Source: Rhizopus arrhizus (taxonomy: Eukaryota > Mucoromycota > Mucoromycetes > Mucorales > Rhizopodaceae). Taken from it: 64,000 nt of DNA. Below, piece by piece: positions 20,365 through 31,043 of this stretch. Positions within the stretch are counted from its first letter, which is position 1; every line of letters begins with the position of its first letter. The position numbers and the translations under genes are program-made. Under the pieces are notes generated by a model, which was not told where the DNA came from, searched no databases, and saw only the letters and a list, made by a program, of their open reading frames with translations. The stretch is from the NCBI GenBank assembly GCA_024220505.1, contig JAKZZE010000011.1:1736001-1800000 (forward strand). The letters run 5' to 3'.

Positions 20365-23300
20365 ATGAACAACATCAACAACATTAAAATCGCTTGCACT
20401 TGTACCGAATGCAGCATGCATCCCGGTGGATTTAGAAGACTCGCAAAGAGAACTGTTCTTACTCATAAGCGTCTGGACAGATTCAGAGGAAGAGGTTATA
20501 GTTTTTATTTTTTCGTATAAACGCACTCGTGTTAATGTAAAAAAAAAAAAAAAAAAAAAATAGAGTCTAGAAGACAAGTAGCCGAAGTCATGCAACAACC
20601 AACAGCCGTCCCTGAAAACGAAAGTGAGCATACCACCTTTGAAGGTATATTTTCAGTCGACAAAACATTTTACATTAGAAAGGATTTATTTATTGAACTG
20701 TATTTTACAATTTGTTAGACCACATGAATGTTGATGGAGAGGAGGAATTGAGCCACGAAGAACAGCTCAAGCATCTTTTGGTGCTCTACGTGGTTCTTTT
20801 TCAAGCAAAGTACCTCTCTGTACAAGCTGGTGAGGAATTGTTGGCCTTTCTCTCTTTCTTTGTTCGTGCTCTTGGCCATGACATGGAGATACCAACAAAG
20901 ATCTCCACGGCTCGTGTCATGGTCAACTACTCGTCTGCCAGCAGTGGTGTTTCTCGTTTTCTTGTCTGTTCCCTTTGCAGAAGCGTTTACACCACGGGAA
21001 GTTTGCATGCCCGACAATGCTCTTATGTCAGGTTTGCAAACAACCCTCACCGCCAAGAACAACCATGTGGTAATCCTCTTTTTGTTGGAAGCACCGTCAA
21101 GCCTGCTCTTGAGTACCCTTACAACTCAATTTTGGAAACGTTAAAGAAGTTTTTTGCTCGTCCTGCCTTCGAGTTCCAAATTGAGTAGTGGAGAAGTAGA
21201 TCGGTGGAAGAGGATGTTCTTTACGACATCTATGATGGTAGAGTTTGGAGTCAGCTTGCCGACTCAAATGCTCAGCCATTTGTCAACAAAGAAAGGTCGT
21301 TGATGGTGTCGTTGAATGTGGACTGGTTTCAGCCTAGTGACGGTATGCACTATTCTTGTGGTGGTGTGTACCTCACTATCAACAATCTCCCAAGAAGTTC
21401 AAGGATGAAGACTTCCAACGTTATTCTTGTTGGTATGATTCCTGGTCCTGGCGAGCCCACGGATGACCAAATTCAAAACTTCTTGCGGCCAATGGTGGAT
21501 GAGTTGATTGTCCTGTACGATGGTGTGGTTATACCCACCTATCAATGCCCAAATGGTGTGCTTGTTCGTGTTGCTTTAATGTCAGTCAATTGCGACATAC
21601 AGTAGCGGACAAAACTGGTGCACAAAACTTAAAATTAACATTGTATCTCCGCCATATGTCTGCGACTTTTGTGGTATATACCATCTGAAAGACAGTCTAA
21701 AATATACATTACGTTATGTAAACCGGAACTGTGCCGGACATCCCTCAGGCATAAGGTCATTTTTAGTGATTTTTTGCATATTTCAATTTTCGCCAAAAAT
21801 GTAGTGCTTGTCTAGCCTTCTTTCAATTTTCCCCAAATCTCTCCCGTTTGCTTTCAGATTTCACAGCAGATTAGTAAATTCTAGTAGCTCTTAAAAATAT
21901 ATAAAACTGTACTTATTTTGTATTTCCCATTGAGCCCCCCCTTTTGTTTTTACCCTATTCACTATAACAAAGTACTAGCCTTATATGTTTAAGAAAATAA
22001 GCAACTGTAAAAATGAAACTCTGAGATCTCGAATACACTTAGTTCGTACGACAGCAGATATTCCTAGAGTAACAAGAATCTCTAAATGGACAATCAACAG
22101 GAGAAAGAGGGAAGAAAGAAACTTAATGTCTTGTGATCATGAAGGTCTCCCGCTTTTAGTCTGAAAAGTTACTAGCTCAATCACCAACCTAAAGCTTGGA
22201 CAAGGTCCGCTACACACAGTTCCTGATGCTCAGCACATTTTGAGGACCTTAAGATACAGTGTTAGCAGACTGTCAGTCTAAAGGCACAGTAGGAAGCTAG
22301 ATTTTGAGTCTGGAAGTAAGGAATCGAAGAATTTCATCAGCTGTATAAGTCGGAAAAAGCGATGAATGTGGTATCACGACAAGCCATTGTATACTATAGA
22401 GGGCTGGAAGTCTGCTATCTTTAGCAATGAAACAAATATGAACATTATGGATGCAGACAGTATACACTAATATTGAAAGCAAGTCGAGCAACCTTAGCGA
22501 TTTTTTCACGGTGATCAAACAATGAAGCATGCTGGCTGCTCTGTTATGTTTTAAGGCTGTATTAGATATTGAGGACCAGAATATGTGTGTCAGGTATACG
22601 ATGGTATAATGAACTCATAAATATACACATATATTTCGCTTACTTCATACCACAAAAGCCTAGCGTATAGTAGTCTAAAACGTCGTAATCTCTCGTTTCA
22701 GTATGACAATGACACAAGGCACAAGTCAACGCATGTCACAAACTCAATATTTGATAACAGCGCTTCTGTGCTACAAGTTTAGCCGCCACTAATCCCGGCC
22801 TAAGTCCGCTTAAGCATGCCAGGTGGCAATTGATGGCAAAGGTATGATGATACGACACTAGATCAAAAAGGGTCGATGATCTTTGGAAAAGAATAGTTAA
22901 AGAGCCGGGTTCTTTTACTGAAAATGATATACACGCATATTATTAGCATATGCAAAGAAGAACATCCGATGATATCAAGAGATGAGATGATTATATAAAT
23001 TCTAAGGTCTTAGCCACTTTTGCGGTTTTTAGAAAATATAAAATTTTATAAATTTAAAACACGCTCATCGCTCAGTTTTAACACTGTCATGCTTAGAACA
23101 TACATAAATTACAATGACTAGTATATCCTCCTTCTAGTACAGTTTCATGACTATTGCAACTACCATGAGCAGGTAATGGTAGTTAAAAGCTGAAAAAAAG
23201 TTTTGTGCACCAGTTTTGTCCGCTACTGTACCTGCAGCGCGTAAAGTAGCCGGGTTTATGGGGCAGTCAGCTCATAAGGCTTGTAACAAATGCTCAACTG

Positions 23301-24865
23301 TCTTTCCTAGAATCAGTACTGGTGTGAATTCATCCAAGCCTGATTTTTCCAACTTTGATGATGAACACTGGATAATGAGGGACAGTATTCAACAAAGACA
23401 AGAAGCATTTGACTGGCTGAATGCAACTCACATCACTCAGCAAAGAGCCTTACAGACGAGCACGGGGAGTAAATGGAGTGAGCTCCATAGACTTTGTTAT
23501 TTTGATGTGGTGAGATTGACAGCTGTGGATCCAATGCACAACTTGTTTCTTGGTACACCAAAAAGAATGATTGAAGTTTGGGAAGGCCGTGGTTTGCTCA
23601 CTGTAAATGATTTCAAGGCAATGGCTGATGAATCTAGCTCAGTTATCATTCCTTCTCAATACTGCAAGATATCTAGATGTATGTAACAAATATAAAAAAC
23701 TTTAATTCATGTTCAAGCTAACAATTATTTTTTTTTTAAAAAAAAAAAAGCCAAGATTGAAAGTTGTTTCAGTAACATGAAATCAGACGAGTGGAGAACG
23801 TGGTGCGTTGTGCTGTCGCCATTTCTCTTGAAACAGAAACTGGCAAGAGAGCACTTTGACAATTGGATGCTGTACGTTGAAGCGGTGAAATTGGTCACTG
23901 GGCCCCTTGTTACAAATGAAGACATAGACATAGCCCATTCACTCTTTAAAAATTTTGGCAAGACTTGTGTTCGACTATATGGAAACTCTATGGCAACACC
24001 AAACATGCACATGCATATGCATCTCAAGGAATGCTTTTTGGACTTTAGTCCTTCTTATGCCTTTTGGCTTTATGGTTTCGAACGCCTTAATGGTAACATA
24101 AAAAATATAAACATTAATTTTAAGACAGGCTTCGAAACAACCTATGCAATTATGTTTATCCAAAATGTTCATACACAAGACCTCATACACTCATTACATT
24201 CATTCATTAACACAACCAACAATGACATGCTCCTATTAGTGAAATCTATAGAAAAGATAGGCGAGGTTACGAGTGATGAGAGTGGTTTAACGCCATTTGA
24301 CTACTCTCGTTTCATAGACGGGCCTAGTTTATTCAATTCGACGATTACTGGTAGTGAGCCTCTGCCACCAACCTCCTATCCTTTAAAATACAACAAAAAA
24401 ACACACCTTATATGCCATGAACATTATGAAGCTTTAAAAGCCTATTATATCTACACCTATGCAACTAATACATACATCGATACTACTATACATTCATTTA
24501 AAAATATCACTTTGCTTGGACAACTTTATCAGCCAGCAATTAACAATTCCTTTTCATCATCACCTTCATCATTCATTCAGGCCATTGTCGACAATCAACT
24601 GCGCATTGGTCAAATTTCATATCTTTTCACACATTCATTTAACAATATGACTCATTACTTTGCATTTGTCAATTGGTACAGCCATGCGACCCAGCATTTC
24701 CCCACCTTCGATGGTACTGGCATCCAAGTGTGGAAGAATCAATATGAACCAGTGTCAAGACTTAGCATACTTCCAATTCATCGAATTTATAACCCTGTTG
24801 CTGTCAAATCATACATCGATAACCACATCCTCACTCTCTCTCTTCCAAGAAAAATTTATATGTAA
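20365..24865 (+). pseudogene. Plavaka transposase (tnp2-like), stop codon plus mariner insertion
   Basis: Four exons as in copy B: 20365-20494, 20564-20644, 20719-23678 (with mariner A2 inside) and 23751-24865. The N-terminus has a Cys-rich CxCTxC motif. The central region has the family hallmark VDPMHNLFLGTPKR. The C-terminal part has MKSDEWRTWC and the HMHMHLKECFLDF...FWLYGFERLNG block. In CACTA-group elements this protein binds the ends and carries out excision and insertion (family knowledge). Two lesions are seen: TAG at 21186-21188 where copy B has Gln (IEQWRGR), and the A2 insertion after codon ...NCDI, which created only a TA duplication and would otherwise leave the frame intact. It is therefore inactive. 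Confidence 0.9.
21600..23228 (+). mobile_element. Non-autonomous mariner A2
   Basis: 1629 bp between TA at 21598-21599 and 23229-23230, with ~30-bp inverted ends beginning CAGTAGCGGACAAAACTGG. It contains a decayed plus-strand Tc1 transposase (from about 21986 to 22950). YDNDTRHKS corresponds to the DNDPKH motif, and a degraded SPDLNPIE region follows with stops. The insertion sits inside the transposase exon of Plavaka A. Confidence 0.92.
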
Positions 24866-25053
24866 CAAATATGCAAAACCATTAAATCATTCATTTATCT
24901 ATCGATATTATTATTATTATTTTTATTTTATTACATATTTTACTAAAGAATCATTCAATAGACTAGCTTTTTTTTTTAACAAATGTTTATTCAATTTGAA
25001 AAACGACAACAAAACAAGGAACAAAAAGGAAAGGAAAAAAAAAAAGTGGATGC

Positions 25054-26175
25054 CTATGGCATTGGGTTGACGGCGGCAAAGGAGGAAGAACCAGAAACAG
25101 AAGTTGGAAAGCCAAGAGCAGGGGAAGAAAAAGCCCAGGAAGGGTAATACTCATGGTCGAGCTTATCAGGGAACTCCACCTCAACATTTTCTATTCTTCT
25201 TCTAATAGCTGGTGGAGCCCCCTTTTTCTTTAACAAGTCTTTGTGCCCTTTCTGCAGCTCTTTGTGGAATTCCACTACCTGTAGGCAATTAAGGTATATT
25301 AGAAAAAGAGGTTTATTGATATGTTATACTTACTCTTTCACTTCTGAATGATGGCCGCTTGACAATAAATGTACGGCCATCTTCATCTTCTGGGCCATCC
25401 TCCTCATCAGAGGTCCAAGCAACCGTCAAGATCTTTTCGGCAAATGGGAACCGGGCGTGGTATGCTGCTGCGTTGGCGTTGTAAGCAATCCTCCTGTTAA
25501 GGAGTTTCTATCATAAAGTATTGATATAAGTATTATAGGCATTTTATATTATGATTTTTTGAATATCAAGTACTTACTGCATTTACGCGGCTGCGGCAGG
25601 CTGACGTTGGTGTCGCCACAGCTTTCCCATTTGCCTTATCCACCATGTAATAGAACTTACTTCTAATCATGGTGAATATCTGCGAATCAGTCAGGCAATT
25701 GAAGCGTTGGTGCTTCCTGACTTCATCGCGCAACAGATTTTTTACTTTTCTGTTGGCCTTGTCGGTGATGGACTTGAGCGTATCAAACTTGATGCCACGG
25801 CCAACCAAGTATTCACGGTAGTGATCAGCTATGTGATCCTATAATGTAAGTGAAAAAATTAAGAAATAAAGTTACTAAATTGAATTTACTAATTGATACT
25901 TTAATTTTAAGCTTACACTACACTGCTTTTTGATCTTGTTGATCTCAGCCACAGAAACATACTGCTGCCCTTGCTGTGGCTGTTGAACTGGATGTTGCTG
26001 CTGCTACTGCTGCTGTTGCTGTTGCCACATTTGAGCAAAAAACTGCATTTGGGCAGCCATCATCTCTGGTGTGAAACTAGAGGCTGCTCCAATAGCCTCT
26101 GCACCAGTATGGCTACCAAATGTTGCAACAGGAGCGGCCACAGGAGCAGAAACGGGAACAGGAGCAGAAGCGGGA

Positions 26176-26252
<77 letters not shown>

Positions 26253-26372
26253 GAAAAGAGAAGAGGAAGAAGGAACAACAGTGGATGATGATCCAGCGAT
26301 ATTTGAAGAAACTCTTGCCCTTTTTGGGGCATTGCTGGGAACGTTGATGGGTGTAGCGACGCGTCTAGACAT
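25054..26372 (-). pseudogene. Plavaka second gene, unknown function, one stop
   Basis: Exons 26372-25917, 25838-25578, 25507-25334 and 25278-25054, with GT-AG introns in phase 0. Exons 2 and 3 have exactly the lengths (261 and 174 bp) of the counterpart in copy B. The protein starts MSRR.ATPINVPSNAPKRAR, followed by a Ser-rich stretch, an Ala-Pro dipeptide run (expanded hexanucleotide repeat) and a Gln run. The conserved exons 2-4 include HYREYLVGRGIKFD, an acidic WTSDEEDGPEDED stretch, and FPDKLDHEYYPSWAFSSP at the end. I recognise no domain. TAG at 26004-26006 interrupts the Gln run (CAG to TAG). It is convergent with the transposase gene and ends 188 bp from it. Confidence 0.75.
26177..26252. 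repeat. AGGAGC hexanucleotide microsatellite
   Basis: About twelve copies inside exon 1 of the Plavaka A second gene, where on the minus strand they encode alternating Pro and Ala. Copy B has no such run. Confidence 0.9.
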
Positions 26373-27629
26373 TTTTTAAAATAAAGTATAAAGAAGAAGA
26401 AAAAAGAAGAATGTGCTACATTGTTTTTATATTCTTCAGTTTATTTTGTACTCTTTTTTTTTTAAAAAAAAACGAAAAAAAAAAACACTATTAGGGTTGA
26501 AGATGTTAAATTTAAATAAAGAATAAGTCTAACAATATATAAACAAGCTTTTTGAATATTTTAATAGCTGAACTATGTTAAAAAATGCAGTTGAAACGAG
26601 CTTTCATGGTTATTAGAATTTACTGATACTGAATAATTGTAACACTTGTAAAATGAAGCTATAAAAAAAGTACTTTTTTTCCCTTTTTTTTTTCCTTTTT
26701 TTTTTAAAAAAAAATCATTTCTGAAAGGTAAGTTCTTAATATTATATATACTATATTATTGCTCTAATGGTACTTGTACTTTAGTAAAGTTGTGTTGGTT
26801 GCTTTCTTTATAGTTTAAATTGTCTTTATAAAGTCTTTTTCCCAGGATTATAGTTGCTTCTTCTTTTACTTGTTGGTATAAGCTTGGCTGGTGTCTTTTT
26901 TTCTTCTTTTATCTCGTGGTTCGTCTAAAGCAAGGTACTATTACTTTTACTACATACTCCATAACTAATATTTATTATAGATGCGTTCTGCTTCCTTTTT
27001 TTTTACTTGTTGGTAAAGCTTAGCAAGGTTTTTCTCTTAGCCCATCTAAAGAAAGGTACTATTACTTTTATTACATATCCTTCATAGCTAATAATTATTA
27101 TAGATGTCTGCTGCTTTTTTTACTTGTGAGTATACGCTTAGCTAGTTTTTTTCCCATGGTCTATCTAAAGAAAGGTACTGTTGCTTTTATTATATATACA
27201 CGATATTTAACATCTATTGTAGATGAATGTTGCTCTGCTTTGGTCTCTTTCTGTTTCTTTCCTGGCTTTTACTTTGGTTCTTAAGTACTGATGTATTTCC
27301 TTCTTTTGCTTTAATTACCCAGGTCCTTGTGCCTTTGAGTCCTTGTGTCTTTGAATCCTTGAGCTTGGCTTTTTTTTTTTTTTTTTCTTTTGAGAACTTT
27401 TTGAGTTCCACGAGACTAGTTGATGTATTTTTAGATTAGATGCTGCTATTCTGGTGACATTAGGTAAGTCAAGCACACTGTTAAAATGCTACAAGCAAAG
27501 AAATACTATGTATTGTTATTATTATTTTATTCAAATAAAAAAAAGCTATTTTTTATAAACAAAATCCCTATTTTTTTGTATATATAAAGCAATATTTATT
27601 GCAATATGAATGGTCGATAAAGAAGTATA
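26373..27629. other. Right subterminal region of Plavaka A
   Basis: AT-rich, no gene. It contains several variant copies of a block with AAAGGTACTATTACTTTTA and TAGCTAATAATTATTATAGA, matching 13.6-14.2 kb and 44.4-45.0 kb, so it is a subterminal repeat array of the element. The first minisatellite unit is at its end. Confidence 0.6.
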
Positions 27630-27840
27630 CAGTGGCTCACAAAATTGTACAAGTGTTTTGCATTTTTTGCTTCAGTAGGATTTATCGACACTAAAACGAT
27701 AAATAAGCTACAGCATGTTATACATCATTCGAAAGTATAGCTTCTTGACGTTTTGCTAATATTATTTAGTCGGCGATAAAATCAGTTTTGATGGAGTTAT
27801 GACCGTTTACAAATGCCGACTACACTTGTACAATTTTGGG
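27630..27840. repeat. Left terminus of F1 with inverted motif pair
   Basis: Outer motif CACAAAATTGTACAAGTG (27638-27655) and inverted inner copy CACTTGTACAATTTTGGG (27823-27840). TATACATCATTCGAAAG at 27719-27735 lies between. Confidence 0.9.
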
Positions 27841-28015
27841 ACCGTTTCAAATATTTCAATATCAGCTTATAATCTTGCTCGTCACAACGCGTAAGCCACC
27901 AGAAAAGATTTTTTTTTATTCTTCAATGCTCAAAGTATGTTTTTCTTTCCTTTTTTGCCATTTTACTTACATCTACAGGAGCTAACTGCTATATAAAAGT
28001 GTACCAACGTCCAAT

Positions 28016-29047
28016 ATGCAACCTATCAGTGAAGATCTCCGTAATCGTATCATCAGCTGCTTAAAAAGCGGATACTCTATATCAAAAACAGTAAAAATAA
28101 CTGGAGCAAGCCGTGGAACTGTTCAGAATGTTCGAAAAACAATAAAAAACGAAGTAAAGAGCATTAAAGCAGGTCGCCCCAAGTTACTCAGCAGCAGGGA
28201 TGATCAGTATTTAGTCCGATTGGTAACTGTTAAAGGTCAAGAGAATGCAGTAGAAGCCAGAAACACACTTGAGAATGACTTGCAAAAGATTGTATTAGCT
28301 GAAACAGTTCGAAGATCGTTGCGTAGGTCTGGTTTAACCTCTTTTGTGAAGCCTCAAAAACCATTGCTCAGTGAAGTAAACAGACGAAAGCGATTGGACT
28401 GGGCTCTTAATCACGTTGACCGGACCATAGAAGACTGGAAACGCGTGATTTGGTCTGATGAGACTAAAGTTAATCGTTTTGGATCGGATGGTAAGCTTTA
28501 TGCTTGGAAACAACCAAATGAGAAGCTTAAAAGAAGGCATGTAAAGCAAACCGTAAAACATGGTGGAGGCTCACTTATGGTTTGGAGCTGTATTAGCTGG
28601 TACGGGGTTGGGTATATTGTCGACGTAGGCAAGAATATGGACAAGAGTGTCTATTTATCTGTATTGCAAGATGATTTGGTGAAGTCTATGACCGACTATT
28701 GTAAAGAAAATGGCCTGAGAATGACTGATTTTGAATTTATGCAAGATAACGATCCGAAGCATAAGTCCAAAATCGTATCTGAATGGCTGTCTAAACAGGA
28801 TTTTACAACAATGGAGTGGCCTCCACAGTCTCCAGACTTAAATCCAATTGAAAATATCTGGAATACCTTAAAAAAACGCTTGTCTAAGCAGTACGATTTT
28901 CCTCCTATCTCTATGGATGAACTATGGACTCGTACGTTCGAGAATTGGTACGAAATTACCGAAAAAGAATGTCAAATTTATATTGAAACTATGCCTCAAC
29001 GATGTATTGACATTATAGAAAATAAGGGTCTTTGGATCAGCTATTAG
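28016..29047 (+). CDS. Tc1-like DD34E transposase, intact (F1)
   Basis: 343 residues, full length for the group. An N-terminal helix-turn-helix region (about 1-55, MQPISEDLRNRII onward) is followed by the GRPK linker at about 63 and a second helical DNA-binding part to about 115. The catalytic triad is Asp148 in IWSDETKVNRFGSDG, Asp244 in MQDNDPKH and Glu279 in SPDLNPIENIW, a spacing of 34. The GGGSLMVW motif is present. It would bind the F1 termini and move the element into TA dinucleotides. The ATG aligns with that of the F2 protein (MQPxxED). No lesion is seen. It sits between the two ~211-bp termini with no other gene. Confidence 0.95.
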   Translation: MQPISEDLRNRIISCLKSGYSISKTVKITGASRGTVQNVRKTIKNEVKSIKAGRPKLLSSRDDQYLVRLVTVKGQENAVEARNTLENDLQKIVLAETVRRSLRRSGLTSFVKPQKPLLSEVNRRKRLDWALNHVDRTIEDWKRVIWSDETKVNRFGSDGKLYAWKQPNEKLKRRHVKQTVKHGGGSLMVWSCISWYGVGYIVDVGKNMDKSVYLSVLQDDLVKSMTDYCKENGLRMTDFEFMQDNDPKHKSKIVSEWLSKQDFTTMEWPPQSPDLNPIENIWNTLKKRLSKQYDFPPISMDELWTRTFENWYEITEKECQIYIETMPQRCIDIIENKGLWISY

Positions 29048-29087
29048 CGCACACTTTTAAATAAAAACCTTATTGTAAAACATCGGT

Positions 29088-29298
29088 CCCAAAATTGTAC
29101 AAGTGTAGTCGGCATTTGTAAACGGTCATAACTCCATCAAAACTGATTTTATCGCCGACTAAATAATATTAGCAAAACGCCAAGAAGCTATACTTTCGAA
29201 TGATGTATAACATGCTGTAGCTTATTTATCGTTTTAGTGTCGATAAATCCTACTGAAGCAAAAAATGCAAAACACTTGTACAATTTTGTGAGCCACTG
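29088..29298. repeat. Right terminus of F1 with inverted motif pair
   Basis: Inner motif CCCAAAATTGTACAAGTG at 29088-29105 and outer CACTTGTACAATTTTGTG at 29273-29290. This mirrors the left end with the same 203-bp span. Confidence 0.9.
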
Positions 29299-29732
29299 TA
29301 TAAAGCAATATAAGTGGTTTATAAAGAAATATATAAGGCAATATGAGTGGTTCATAAAGAAGTATATAAGGCAATATGAGTGGTTTATAAAGAGCAAAAA
29401 GACAAATAAAGTAATGATTTAAAAAGTATCATTGGTTGCCAAATTATGTATAACGTAGAATAGACTATGTAAAGCAGCTAACAAGAGAGACGCCTTCGCA
29501 GAACGACAATTGGGTCTGTATAAATCTACTTAGAGCTATGGATCATCATTTTCGTTAATATCGGCACCATACAGAGATGCAGAATATATTGACAGACATT
29601 TAGGTCCTTAAAGGGTGCCGATATTGACGTCGGCATAAATACCCATTCAATCACAGCTTTTGGCATCGTTAAACAGAAAAGCATATTGCTAAAAATTACC
29701 AGTGTGCAGAGTTTGCACGATTATTTGCAGTG
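29299..29732. other. Right end of Plavaka A
   Basis: Two further minisatellite units, then ~330 bp unlike the corresponding end of copy B, finishing ATTATTTGCAGTG. No gene. Confidence 0.6.
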
Positions 29733-29736
29733 GGGC

Positions 29737-30113
29737 CACTGCAAATAATTGGTGATTTTCAGCGTTATCAGTCATTTGCAGTCATTTCTAACATCAAAAT
29801 TTCAACGATTTGAACAACATTGAATAAACGAAAAAAATTAAAATGCTCTGTATTGCACCTTTTTGAATTTTGAAAAAAGGTTTAGGTGCGAAAAAAATAA
29901 AGAAATTTAATAATTCTATTATTTTTTTGTGGTATAAGTATTCATAGAGTTATTCATGTTTTAAAAAAGTGTCTTTTTTTTTTTCAAATAGTCTCTTTTT
30001 GGAAAGCCTGTTCTCCTCTATCGTTGAAAGACCGATATTTTCTTTTTTTTTATTTTTGAGGGCAAATGCGGAAAACAAAAACACATTATGATTATTTTGA
30101 TCAAAAGAATACA
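29737..30113. mobile_element. Plavaka fragment C
   Basis: Starts CACTGCAAATAATTGG and follows the right-end sequence of copy B for ~375 bp until Tc1 element F4 interrupts it at a TA (30114-30115). The remainder is not found in the window. Confidence 0.85.
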
Positions 30114-30115
30114 TA

Positions 30116-30817
30116 CAGTGCCCCACAAAACCCTTCAAGTGTTTTGTTTTTTTTCGTTTTTTGCTTGTCATTAAGTATTGCGTATCACAATTGGTAGCAT
30201 GCTATACCTCATTTGAAAGCTACGATAACAGAGTACTTGGACAATGTTTATACTCCGATGCACATGTAATGACCGCGGAGTAATGGCATTTTAAAAACAG
30301 ACACACACTTGAAGGGTTTTGTGGAATTTAAAAAATCTCAAATTAATGTCGTAAAAATCATTCTAAACGTCACAAAAGTGAGGCTTATTAATTTTTTGTG
30401 TAAAAGTTTTTACTTATGTACAACTTTCTATACTTTTTTTGCCTTTTTTTTATAACATAATCTAATTAAGTGACATGCGACCAATTAGCAATGACATGCA
30501 GAACAGGATCGTTCAACTTCTTAAAGAAGGAGTTTCTGGAGAAGAAATATGAACAAAGGCTGGTGTCAGTACTGGAACTATTTCAAAAATTCGAAAAAAC
30601 CATGATTTGGGAGATTTGAAAACTAATGGAGGCAGGCCATTCCTAATCTCGACATTACTAGGTCGTCGAATCTTGCGAAATTTCAACTCTGGCAATTACA
30701 AAAATGCTTTAGGCGCTGCTAGAAAGCTGTTAGAAGATGGCGAAAATATTAGTGCTGAGACTATAAGGCATTTTTTAAAAGACTCAGGTTATGCAGCAAT
30801 TCATAAGCCTAAAGTCC
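30116..30817 (+). mobile_element. Tc1-like element F4, truncated
   Basis: Starts CAGTGCCCCACAAAACCC after TA. The terminus spans 30116-30324 with outer CCACAAAACCCTTCAAGTG (30123-30141) and inverted inner copy (30306-30324). The transposase is interrupted by element F5 at the TA 30818-30819. No F4 sequence is recognisable beyond F5. Confidence 0.85.
30475..30817 (+). pseudogene. Tc1-like transposase N-terminus (F4), stop and truncation
   Basis: From ATG 30475 (MRPISNDMQNRIVQLL) the frame resembles the helix-turn-helix half of the F1 protein. A TGA at 30550-30552 falls inside the first DNA-binding region (GEEI-stop-TKAGVSTGT). The frame stays open to NGGRPFLIS, AETIRHFLKDSGY and HKPKV, where F5 is inserted. 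The DDE half is missing. It is inactive. Confidence 0.85.
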
Positions 30818-31043
30818 TACAGTGAGTTAAAAAACCGTTTCAGTAAAATTGAAACTCACACATTTATCCTTTTTTTGAAAGAAATATTTGGAGTATACGT
30901 GTTCTTTTTTATTATGTTATTATATGGCTTTTTTGCAACAAAGCAATGTACATCTCATCTTAATCTATGAACTACATCTTAAGCAATGGCCATTTTAAAA
31001 AAAGGGGATGACTGAAACGGTTTTTTAACTAGGTAAAAAAATA

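Larger units (their letters stand above)
27630..29298 (+). mobile_element. Intact Tc1-like element F1
   Basis: 1669 bp, flanked by TA (27628-27629, 29299-29300) and inserted in the Plavaka A minisatellite. Termini of ~211 bp are near-perfect inverted repeats, and the transposase frame is complete. It is probably capable of moving. Confidence 0.95.
19033..29732. mobile_element. Plavaka (CACTA-like) element copy A, inactivated
   Basis: Ends CACTGCAAATAAT share 13 bp and then diverge from each other and from copy B. The net size is ~7.4 kb after removing two mariners (A2 at 21600-23228, F1 at 27630-29298). It holds a plus-strand transposase gene and a convergent minus-strand second gene, each with a CAG-to-TAG stop. 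No matching 3-bp duplication is visible (GAC left, GGG right). Another Plavaka end starts only 4 bp to the right. Confidence 0.88.

Noticed and set aside
26060..26379. Poly-Leu, Glu-Gln and Arg-Ser frames over the hexanucleotide repeat
   Set aside because: Alternative frames of the AGGAGC repeat. Only the minus-strand Ala-Pro frame joins conserved exons.
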